A DNA stretch of 64,000 bases, taken from Bin87 sp026710825. Its GTDB lineage: Bacteria > Chloroflexota > Dehalococcoidia > Lucifugimonadales > UBA3495. The stretch's first letter is position 1. Every line of letters starts with the position of its first letter. Made by a program: the position numbers and the translations under genes. The stretch is taken from contig OZ247427.1 of NCBI GenBank assembly GCA_965232815.1, positions 2,356,001 through 2,420,000 on the forward strand. The letters run 5' to 3'. The notes beneath the pieces are model-generated. The model saw only the letters and a program-made list of their open reading frames with translations, was not told the DNA's origin and ran no database searches. Positions 54,818-62,177 of this stretch are shown here, one piece after another.

Positions 54818-54905
54818 CCGGCTTTTGAGTACATTCGCGGTTTGAATTAAGGCATTGCGTGTGATAATTTGACCGCGCACCGCCCAGTTCCCACGGGGGT
54901 TATCC

Positions 54906-56135
54906 ATGCCTGCTTTTGCCCACGATGATTTGTTTGCGGCCGACGCGATTCGCGATCCCTACGGTTATTTTGGGGCCCTCAGATCCGAGGCGCCGGTCCA
55001 CTGGAACGAGCAGTACCAGATGTGGGTTGTGACCAGCTACGAAAGGCTGGTGTGGACGGCGCGGCACCCTGAATACTTCTCGTCCGAGGTCGCCCTGCGC
55101 GACCACCGACCGCCGGCTCCAACCATACCCGAAGAGGACATGGAGCTTTTCGGCGCGGTGCGAAACTGGATGGCGGCCCGGTTCACCCAGAACGACGGCG
55201 CGACGCACAAGGAAAAGCGGAAGGTGGTGCACGGTTACTTCACGCCCAAGGCCATGGAGACCTGGCGCCCGCTGGTGCGCCAGACCGTGAACGACCTGCT
55301 GGATGATCTGCAGGGCGCGGGCCGCATGGACGTGATGCATGATTTCGCGACGCCGCTAACGTACAGCATCATCGCCGGCCTGATGGACATCCCGCCCAGC
55401 GACCGCGGGTTCGTCAAGGAACTGTGCGGGCAGATGTGTGGGTTCGACGGGAACGATCCGAACCGCATCCGCGATTTCGCCGCCGGAGTGCAGGCAGTCA
55501 CGGACTACCTCGCCCCCATCGTGGCGGAACGTGTGCGCGATCCCGGCGACGACCTGCTGTCGGTTATCTGCAAGGGCGAGATCATGGGCGCGTACACGCG
55601 GGACGAAGTCCTGGCCAACGCGCTGCTCCTGCTGGTGGCGGGACACGAGACCACCAACGATCTGATCTCCAACGGCGTGCTGGCCTTTGCCCGGCACTCG
55701 GACCAGTTTGACCTACTGCGCACCGACCCTGACGGCCGCATCGTTGACGCCGTCGAGGAGGTGCTGCGTTACGACTCGCCGCTCAAGTCGATACAGCGCA
55801 TCGCAACCCAGGACGTCGATATGGGCAGCGGGCAGGTGGTCGGCAAGGACGACCGGGTGCGTTGGGTGATCTCGTCAGCGAATCGGGACCCTGAGATGTT
55901 TGCCAACCCCGATGATCTGGACATAACGCGCAACCCGAATCCCCACGTCGCATTCGGCAGCGGCGTGCACCATTGCCTGGGCGCGACCCTGGCCCGCCTC
56001 GAAGGGCAGGAGGCGTTCGCCGAGTTGGCGCGCCGTTTCGAGGGCTTCGAGTTGGAAACCGATCCCGAGCAATTGGAATACCTGCCCAGCGTCGGACAGC
56101 GAACCCTGTTGAATCTTCCGGTCGCCATGCAATAA
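54906..56135 (+). CDS. Cytochrome P450 (fourth of four)
   Basis: 409 residues. LLVAGHETTNDLI I-helix, EEVLRYDSPLKSIQR (E-x-x-R) and FGSGVHHCLG with heme Cys357. More distant from the others: it has a shorter BC region and NDGATHKEKRKVVHGYFTPKAME in place of their SGxDHVDMRRVMHG segment. The ferredoxin starts 77 bases after its stop on the same strand, so these two are likely co-transcribed and the ferredoxin is its immediate redox partner. Confidence 0.94.
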   Translation: MPAFAHDDLFAADAIRDPYGYFGALRSEAPVHWNEQYQMWVVTSYERLVWTARHPEYFSSEVALRDHRPPAPTIPEEDMELFGAVRNWMAARFTQNDGATHKEKRKVVHGYFTPKAMETWRPLVRQTVNDLLDDLQGAGRMDVMHDFATPLTYSIIAGLMDIPPSDRGFVKELCGQMCGFDGNDPNRIRDFAAGVQAVTDYLAPIVAERVRDPGDDLLSVICKGEIMGAYTRDEVLANALLLLVAGHETTNDLISNGVLAFARHSDQFDLLRTDPDGRIVDAVEEVLRYDSPLKSIQRIATQDVDMGSGQVVGKDDRVRWVISSANRDPEMFANPDDLDITRNPNPHVAFGSGVHHCLGATLARLEGQEAFAELARRFEGFELETDPEQLEYLPSVGQRTLLNLPVAMQ

Positions 56136-56212
56136 CATCGATCCGTGCGACCGCCGCGCCGCTTACAACTTTACTGAAGCATGCACCTACAATCCATGAG
56201 GAGGTTACCCCA

Positions 56213-56437
56213 ATGGCCCGACAGTTGAAGATCACCGTGGACTACAACGTTTGCGTGGGCAACGCCATGTGCGAGACGTTCGCTGAGAACACGTTCGGAC
56301 TCAATGATGACCGCCAGTCCTACGTGAAGGATGCCGCCGGCGATCCGGAAGAGACCATCATCGAAGCCGCGGAGAATTGCCCGGTGACCGCGATCACGGT
56401 TGAGGATGCCGAAACCGGAGAGATACTGTTCCCGTAG
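56213..56437 (+). CDS. Single-cluster P450-type ferredoxin
   Basis: 74 residues from ATG 56213 after GAGGAGG. Cluster ligands Cys14, Cys20 and Cys56 in CVGNAMC...ENCPV. The position that would hold the fourth Cys of a [4Fe-4S] site is Asn17, so a [3Fe-4S] cluster, or a [4Fe-4S] with a non-Cys ligand, is expected, as in other P450-linked ferredoxins where this residue varies. Transfers electrons one at a time from a reductase (none in the window) to the neighbouring P450s. Confidence 0.93.
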   Translation: MARQLKITVDYNVCVGNAMCETFAENTFGLNDDRQSYVKDAAGDPEETIIEAAENCPVTAITVEDAETGEILFP

Positions 56438-56460
56438 GGCTGATCCGACTGCAATGCACT

Positions 56461-56486
56461 CAGGGGCGACGGATCCGTCGCCCCTG
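56461..56486. repeat. 26-bp perfect palindrome between converging genes
   Basis: CAGGGGCGACGGA and its exact mirror, followed by TTTC. Between ferredoxin and the converging LLM gene; a plausible bidirectional terminator. Confidence 0.8.
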
Positions 56487-56511
56487 TTTCGTTGGCAGAG
56501 TTCGGCGCAGG

Positions 56512-57516
56512 TTACGATGCGTGCGCGATCACGTCCTCGCCGAACCTGCGAATGATGTCGCCCGGGTCGTGGCTGATGGCGGTGATTTGCAGCACGTCCA
56601 CGCCGGAGGAGCCGATCTGCGATACCTTGGCGCGACATTCCTCGGGCGTTCCAGCCACGGCGAACCGGTCGGCAAGGTAGTCGGTGACGCCGAATTCGTC
56701 GGTGATGGCGGCGTTTCTAGTGTCCCCCACCTGCTCGTGTTCGGAGGGCACGTATTCCCCCTGGATCGCCATCATCGCTTCGTGCAGGTGCTCGGGAACG
56801 TGCTTGCCCTCCAGGGTGAACCGGAACGCGTGGTGGGCGCTGGCTGCCAATGCCATCTTGATCTCGTCAATGGCATCGTCGTGGTCGTCGGCGATGTTGC
56901 ACTTGGCGAAGGCCCAGACCTGCGTGCTCCCCAGGGCCTTGCCGGCGTTCCACTCCCCGGCGCGAACGTGGTCGATGGTGTCCTCCAGGATTTCCGGCGT
57001 GAGCCCGGTGTGGATCATGGCGCGGTCGGCGATCTCTCCGGCGATGCGGAGGGTGCGCGGCCCCTCGGCGGACATCATGATCGGGGCCGGCTCCTTGCTC
57101 CAACTGACGTGTCCCTCCCGGCCCAGGTACTCCGCGGATTCGCCGGACATGAAGGAGCGCACCGCGCCGATGTACTCCCGCAGCGTCGCGAGGCGGGCGG
57201 GGCGCAACCCAAGATTGAGAATCGCCGAGTCTCCGGTGCCGATGCCCAGGAACGCGCGGCCGTCGGACAGTTCGTTCAGGGACGCGATGGCCGACGCCAG
57301 CACCGCCGGATGCCGGGTCAACGGATTGGTGACGGATGGCCCGAGATGGACCCGCTGGGTGTCCATAGCGGCCACCGTCAGCGACACGGTCAGTTCGCGG
57401 AACAGGGACTGGGAGTCGGCAACACCGATGTAGTCAAACCCCACCGACTCGGCGAGGCGGACGTGGCGGCGGAACGATTCGTACGATGTTGGCAGCAGGG
57501 TTACGCCATATTTCAT
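56512..57516 (-). CDS. LLM-class flavin (F420-type) oxidoreductase
   Basis: 334 residues. Luciferase-like TIM barrel: GFDYIGVADSQSLFRELTV, TQRVHLGPSVTNPLTRHPAV, LNELSDGRAFLGIGTGDSA and AEGPRTLRIAGEIADRAMI. Closely resembles F420-dependent reductases of the methylenetetrahydromethanopterin reductase type; FMN is an alternative cofactor. Its C-terminus has the GTPEECRAKVSQIGSSGVD pattern seen in family members. Follows the NmrA-type SDR by 27 bases on the same strand. May act in the same degradative pathway as the P450s, but this is inference from position only. Confidence 0.9.
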   Translation of the reverse strand: MKYGVTLLPTSYESFRRHVRLAESVGFDYIGVADSQSLFRELTVSLTVAAMDTQRVHLGPSVTNPLTRHPAVLASAIASLNELSDGRAFLGIGTGDSAILNLGLRPARLATLREYIGAVRSFMSGESAEYLGREGHVSWSKEPAPIMMSAEGPRTLRIAGEIADRAMIHTGLTPEILEDTIDHVRAGEWNAGKALGSTQVWAFAKCNIADDHDDAIDEIKMALAASAHHAFRFTLEGKHVPEHLHEAMMAIQGEYVPSEHEQVGDTRNAAITDEFGVTDYLADRFAVAGTPEECRAKVSQIGSSGVDVLQITAISHDPGDIIRRFGEDVIAHAS

Positions 57517-57543
57517 TGGAATTTTCCTCGGATTGCAGGTCTG

Positions 57544-59019
57544 TTAATTCGGGTTGCGTGCGTCCCGGACGGCTGCGGCGGCGATGCCGCGGATCATGCC
57601 GCGGAACACGTAGGAGTGCAGCGGCCAGAGGCTGTACCAGTATATTAGGCCGGCCAGCCCAACGGGGTCGAATTCCGCAGTCTGGCGAATCAACGAACCC
57701 TGGTCGTGGGGTGACACCTCGAATTCCAGCCACGCGCGGCCCGGCATCCGCATCTCGGCGAACAGCTTGACCCGCCGGCCGGGTTCGTAACTTTCGACGC
57801 GCCACCAGTCGACGGTGTCTCCAACGGCCAGATGATCAGGATCCCGACGACCCCTGCGCACTCCCACGCCGCCCATCAGGAGGTCAACGAACCCGCGAAT
57901 GCTCCAGAGGTAGTTGGCGCAATACCACCCGGTGTCGCCGCCGATCTTGCTGATGGGGCTGAACGCAGATTGGGGAGGCGCCGGCACCACGACGGTTCGC
58001 GTGTCGACCAGCCTGGAACCGAAACGGACCGTCCGGTTTTGGCCCTGGGCGCCGGACGACGACAGGGCGTCTGACCAACGCGTTTCCGCGAACTCACGGT
58101 CCTCATTACGGATTGCGGCGGCGATGGCCTCCCGGACACCGGCGGGTTGGATATCGAACGTTCCGGCGGGCGGTGGCGCGTCCACCACGCTGGCGTTCCG
58201 CAGGCTGTCGATCAGTTTGCGGCCGATACGGGCGTAGACCGGGGTGACCAGCCCGAGCCAGAGGCTGGATAACCGGGGAGTCAGCACCGGCACCGCGATC
58301 ATCGTGCGGCGCAGGCCGCGCTGCCGGGCATATTCGCGCATCAACCCGCCGTAGGAAACGACGTCCGATCCTCCGATCTCAAGCACCCGGTTGTCATCGC
58401 CTTCGACCTTCAGCGCCGATGCCAGGTATTCGATGAGGTCGTTGATCGCGATGGGTTGAGCGGGCACGGATACCCAGCGCGGGGTGATCATCACGGGTAG
58501 ACGTTCCACCAACGCCCGCACCATCTCGAATGACACGCTGCCGGACCCGATGACGATGGAGGCCCGGAACTCGATGACTGCGGCTCCGGAGGTTCGCAGA
58601 ATCTCGCCCACGCGGCGGCGACTGCGCAGGTGCGGCGACGCGGACGCAGCGTCACCGCCCAGGCCGCCAAGGTATATGATCCGACCGACCCCGGCGTTTT
58701 GGGCTGCGTCTGCGAAGTTCTGTGCGGAGGCCGCCTCCTCAGCCTCAAAATCGCCCGAGGAACCCAGGGAGTGCACCAGGTAGTATGCGACGTCAATTCC
58801 GTGCATCGCCAGATCGAGAGAGTCGCGGTCGTTGAGATCGCCGCGGACCACCTCGGTGTTGTCAGCCACTTTGCCGGCCAGGTTTTCCGGCCGGCGGGCC
58901 AGGCAGCGAATTTGATGGCCGTCCGCCTCGAGCCGAGTCAGCAGTCGCCCGCCGATGTAACCGGTTGCGCCGGTGAGCAGGATGCGAGGGCGCTCGGCGT
59001 CGGGTTCCTGGGGTGACAT
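57544..59019 (-). CDS. NmrA-type SDR with C-terminal DUF2867-like domain
   Basis: 491 residues. The N-terminal part is an atypical SDR: ILLTGATGYIGGRLLTRL (GxxGxxG), VVRGDLNDRDSL, YYLVHSLG and IIYLGGLGG, which binds NAD(P) without the classical Tyr-x3-Lys. The C-terminal ~150 residues (from about 335: SKIGGDTGWYCANYLWSIRG) match DUF2867, including the VGDTVDWWRVESYEPGRRVK stretch and the LYWYSLWPLH-type end. The full-length pairing is a known architecture in bacteria. Role uncertain; often listed as an epimerase or DNA-damage-linked reductase. Confidence 0.87.
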   Translation of the reverse strand: MSPQEPDAERPRILLTGATGYIGGRLLTRLEADGHQIRCLARRPENLAGKVADNTEVVRGDLNDRDSLDLAMHGIDVAYYLVHSLGSSGDFEAEEAASAQNFADAAQNAGVGRIIYLGGLGGDAASASPHLRSRRRVGEILRTSGAAVIEFRASIVIGSGSVSFEMVRALVERLPVMITPRWVSVPAQPIAINDLIEYLASALKVEGDDNRVLEIGGSDVVSYGGLMREYARQRGLRRTMIAVPVLTPRLSSLWLGLVTPVYARIGRKLIDSLRNASVVDAPPPAGTFDIQPAGVREAIAAAIRNEDREFAETRWSDALSSSGAQGQNRTVRFGSRLVDTRTVVVPAPPQSAFSPISKIGGDTGWYCANYLWSIRGFVDLLMGGVGVRRGRRDPDHLAVGDTVDWWRVESYEPGRRVKLFAEMRMPGRAWLEFEVSPHDQGSLIRQTAEFDPVGLAGLIYWYSLWPLHSYVFRGMIRGIAAAAVRDARNPN

Positions 59020-59067
59020 AAAACCGCCAGCAGGCGGTGCGGCGCGCTGACGACTGGCCGGAAGGCT

Positions 59068-59274
59068 CTATCCGCCGCCGGTCCAGGTCTGGGTGCGCGC
59101 CATGTCGATGGTGGTCTGCACGGTCAGGTTATGGCCGGCCTGGTTTTCAGAGCGCGCCAACTCGCGGCGACGCCGCATCATCTCGGTGTCCACCTGCAGC
59201 CGGCCCCGTCGGCGCGACCAGAGTTTCGCGGAGACGACTACCATCCAAGCCAGCGTGCGCGTCATCAATCCCAT
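59068..59274 (-). CDS. Small hypothetical protein
   Basis: 68 residues: a short hydrophobic start (MTRTLAWMVVVSAKLW) followed by a basic, Arg-rich middle (SRRRGRLQVDTEMMRRRREL) and a polar tail. It fills most of the aroC to SDR gap on the same strand. AGGTAA is about 10 bases before the ATG, a weak ribosome site. Not recognised; could be a small membrane-associated protein or a chance frame. Confidence 0.35.
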   Translation of the reverse strand: MGLMTRTLAWMVVVSAKLWSRRRGRLQVDTEMMRRRRELARSENQAGHNLTVQTTIDMARTQTWTGGG

Positions 59275-59287
59275 CGGAAGATTACCT

Positions 59288-60475
59288 TCAGCTATACCGC
59301 AGGCGAGGGCCCACCGTGGCCTGGTATCCCTCGAAGTTGCGGCGAGTTTCCGGGATGCTGTCGCCGCCGAATTTTTCCATGAATGCGTCGGCCAGCACCA
59401 GAGCGACCATCGCCTCGCCGATGACGCCGGCCGGCGGCGCCTGGCACACGTCGCTGCGCTCGAAGTGGGCCTGCACCGGTTCGCCGGTGTCCAGATCCAC
59501 GGATGGCAGGGGGTTGTGCAGCGTGGCGATGGGCTTGATGACGAACCGCGCCACCAACGGCGGGCCGCTGGTCATGCCTCCCTCGGTGCCGCCCGCGCGG
59601 TTGGTCCGGCGCTGCCAGGGTCGATCGGGATCCGTGACGGGTTCGATCACGTCCTGGAACTCGGAGCCCCATGCGTCCATCAACTCCCAGCCGGGGCCGA
59701 TGCTGACCGCCTTGACCGCGTTGATGCTCATCAGGGCCTGGGCGATCTTGGCATCGATCTTGCGATCCCAGTGGACGTGGGAGCCGAGACCGATGGGCAC
59801 GTTTTCGGCGATGACCTCGACGGTGCCGCCCACCGTGTCTCCCGCCTCGCGCGCGGCGTCCACCTCGGCCATCATCAGGTCAGCGGCGGCGGAATCGGCG
59901 CAATGCACCGGGGATTCCTCGACGGCGTCCCAATCGATGGCGTCGTGTTCGGGCGGGTTGGCGTGCACGCGCCCGATGGATACCACATGGCTATGCAATA
60001 CGATCCCGAATTCCTCAAGCAGACGCATCGCGACGGCGCCCGCGGCCACACGGCCGGCGGTCTCCCGCGCGGACGCCCGTTCCAGGGAGTTGCGCACGTC
60101 GTGGAACCCGTACTTCATCGCGCCGGGGAGGTCGGCGTGTCCCGGCCGGATGCGGGTAACGCGCGCGTTGCGTCCTTCTTGCGATGGGTTCTCGACGTAT
60201 TCCACCGCCATGGCGTCCTGCCAGTTAACCCAGTCGCGATTCTCCAGCAGCATGCCGATGGGGCTGCCCAGGGTGTAGCCGTGGCGCACTCCGGTCTGGA
60301 TGTGGGCGTGGTCGCGTTCGATCTGCTGCCGGCCGCCCCGTCCGTATCCCCGTTGGCGGCGCCCGAGATGGTGGGCGATGTAGCCTTCATCCAGCGACAG
60401 GTACGCGGGTACGCCCTCCACGATTATCATCAAGCCCTGTCCGTGCGACTCGCCGGCCGTGAACCACCTTATCAT
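59288..60475 (-). CDS. aroC: Chorismate synthase
   Basis: 395 residues. FMN-binding and catalytic signatures: GESHGQGLMIIVEGVPA (His near the start), GRGGRQQIERDHAHI, RASARETAGRVAAGAVA, the SIGPGWELMDAWGSEFQD stretch and the GIGTGxTxGGP-like GGTEGGMTSGPPLVA. Converts EPSP to chorismate with reduced FMN. Follows aroE by about 80 bases; the last two shikimate-pathway-type genes are thus co-transcribed here. Confidence 0.96.
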   Translation of the reverse strand: MIRWFTAGESHGQGLMIIVEGVPAYLSLDEGYIAHHLGRRQRGYGRGGRQQIERDHAHIQTGVRHGYTLGSPIGMLLENRDWVNWQDAMAVEYVENPSQEGRNARVTRIRPGHADLPGAMKYGFHDVRNSLERASARETAGRVAAGAVAMRLLEEFGIVLHSHVVSIGRVHANPPEHDAIDWDAVEESPVHCADSAAADLMMAEVDAAREAGDTVGGTVEVIAENVPIGLGSHVHWDRKIDAKIAQALMSINAVKAVSIGPGWELMDAWGSEFQDVIEPVTDPDRPWQRRTNRAGGTEGGMTSGPPLVARFVIKPIATLHNPLPSVDLDTGEPVQAHFERSDVCQAPPAGVIGEAMVALVLADAFMEKFGGDSIPETRRNFEGYQATVGPRLRYS

Positions 60476-60556
60476 CGGGATTGCTACTCCTGTTGGGGAC
60501 TCGACACGCGGGGCATGTCGCTCGGAGGATATTGGTCGGAGAGTTCGAGATTCTGG

Positions 60557-61426
60557 TCAGGCGCCGGATTCGCGCTGGCGCATCGCCGCAAGCGCGACAT
60601 CCATCATCACACCCACCGGGGCCGGCCGCTCGAGCCAGATTTCAAAGGACGCTGCTCCCTGGTATACCAGCATGGAGATTCCGCCCAAGGTGCTTGCGCC
60701 AGTCTGTTCGGCGACTCTGAGCAACGGGGTCTGCATCGGATTATACACCAGGTCATAGACCAGGGCTGTCGGCGGGATTTCCTCAGGGCGCAACGGAGAG
60801 GCGTCTTCGTCGGGGCCGTGCCGCATGCCAAGGGACGTGCAGTTGACGATCAAATCGGCCGAGAGCGCGGCGGGTCCGGCCTCGGGCGAGGGGAGGGGAA
60901 TCGCGTCGGCCTCGATACCCCGGGCTGCAGCGAGTTCCGTGAGTGATTGAGCGCGGCCCAGCGTGCGGTTCGCGATGGTGAGGGCGCCAATGTCGGCGCG
61001 AAGGAGGGCCTGCACCACGCCGCGGGCGGAGCCGCCGGCTCCCAGGATCAGCGCGGTCTTTCCGGCCGGTTCCAAACCGCCCGATTCGCGCAGGGCGCGC
61101 AGGAATCCGTAGCCATCGGTGTTGTAGCCGGTCAGATGCCCGGAGCGGTTGACGATGGTGTTGACCGCGCCGGCCTCGGCGGCCCATTCGTCGATCTCGT
61201 CGAGGAACGGCATGACGGCTTCTTTGTGGGGAACCGTCACGTTGATGCCGCTCACCGAGTCGGCACGGAGCGAGCCTACGAACGATCCCACGTCGGCGGG
61301 GTCGACCTCGTAGGCCCGATATTCCGCGCTGATGCCTAGATTGTCCAGCGCCGCCTGCTGAAATATTGGTGAAATCGAGTGGCCGATCGGGTAGCCGATG
61401 ATTCCCAGCGCGGTACTGATGGTCAT
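60557..61426 (-). CDS. aroE: Shikimate dehydrogenase
   Basis: 289 residues. Substrate-binding SHSISPIFQQAALDN, INVTVPHKE with catalytic Lys, YNTDGYGFLRAL with catalytic Asp, nucleotide motif LGAGGSARGVVQALL and NRT in IANRTLGRA for NADP. Reduces 3-dehydroshikimate. It begins 14 bases after the stop of the lipoprotein gene. Confidence 0.95.
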   Translation of the reverse strand: MTISTALGIIGYPIGHSISPIFQQAALDNLGISAEYRAYEVDPADVGSFVGSLRADSVSGINVTVPHKEAVMPFLDEIDEWAAEAGAVNTIVNRSGHLTGYNTDGYGFLRALRESGGLEPAGKTALILGAGGSARGVVQALLRADIGALTIANRTLGRAQSLTELAAARGIEADAIPLPSPEAGPAALSADLIVNCTSLGMRHGPDEDASPLRPEEIPPTALVYDLVYNPMQTPLLRVAEQTGASTLGGISMLVYQGAASFEIWLERPAPVGVMMDVALAAMRQRESGA

Positions 61427-61440
61427 ACCAAAGAAGCCCG

Positions 61441-62073
61441 CTATCCGACGGTCAGATTTCTAATTACGCGGCAGCCCCGGGAGGTAATCGGCGTGTCCTG
61501 GTCGGTGTCGTTGCCGGCGACGAATATGTCAAACCGCATGTCGAAGTTCGTGATGGTCAGTACGTATTGGCCATCGGCGTTGGTCACAGTTTCGACTACG
61601 ATGTCCGCGGTCTGGCTGCGGGCGAACACGGGGATGCCCGCCGGCGCCACAGAGCTCCCGAATTTGACGACTCCGGCGATGATGCACGGCGGGCCGCTGG
61701 ACTGCTCCGGCAGCGGCGTCGGGGTGGGAGTGGGAACCGGCGTGTCAGTCGGGGCCGGCGTAGCGGTCGGATCAGGCGCCGGGACCGCGGTCGCCTGAGG
61801 CACGGCGGTGGGTGTCTGAGCGGCCGCGAGGGCAGCGGCCACGGTGGCGGCGATGTCAGGCGTCGGCGGAACGGTCGGTTCAGGAGTGTTGGTTGGTTCC
61901 GGCGTTGGAGTATCCGGCGGGGTCGCGGCTTGAACGGCGGCGTTGATGGTGGCTTGAATGTCCGCCGTGGGTTCGGGTTCCGGTTCCGAACCCCCGAAGC
62001 AACCTACTATCGTGCCGAGCAGTAAGCCGGCGGTCAGACCTAGTAAAACAAGTCGGATAATCAAACGTCTCAT
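61441..62073 (-). CDS. Pro/Thr-rich lipoprotein
   Basis: 210 residues. Signal peptide MRRLIIRLVLLGLTAGLLLG with lipobox TIVGC, so Cys25 is the lipidated residue. A low-complexity linker of PTP, EPT and TPTPTP repeats (about 30-125) is broken by two ATINAAV / ATVAAAL helical stretches. A C-terminal beta-rich domain follows (CIIAGVVKFGSSVAPAGIPV, ADGQYVLTI), similar to carboxypeptidase-regulatory-like (Ig-type) domains. The style is common in Chloroflexota. Likely anchored outside the cytoplasmic membrane; function unknown. Between valS and aroE. Confidence 0.85.
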   Translation of the reverse strand: MRRLIIRLVLLGLTAGLLLGTIVGCFGGSEPEPEPTADIQATINAAVQAATPPDTPTPEPTNTPEPTVPPTPDIAATVAAALAAAQTPTAVPQATAVPAPDPTATPAPTDTPVPTPTPTPLPEQSSGPPCIIAGVVKFGSSVAPAGIPVFARSQTADIVVETVTNADGQYVLTITNFDMRFDIFVAGNDTDQDTPITSRGCRVIRNLTVG

Positions 62074-62177
62074 CTATGGGCTCCTGCCAATGGCTACAAA
62101 TGTTTACAGCCCCAGACCATGCCAAAGTTTCGCCCGGGATGCTCCGTATCCGACGTGCAGATTATGGCAATCTTGCA

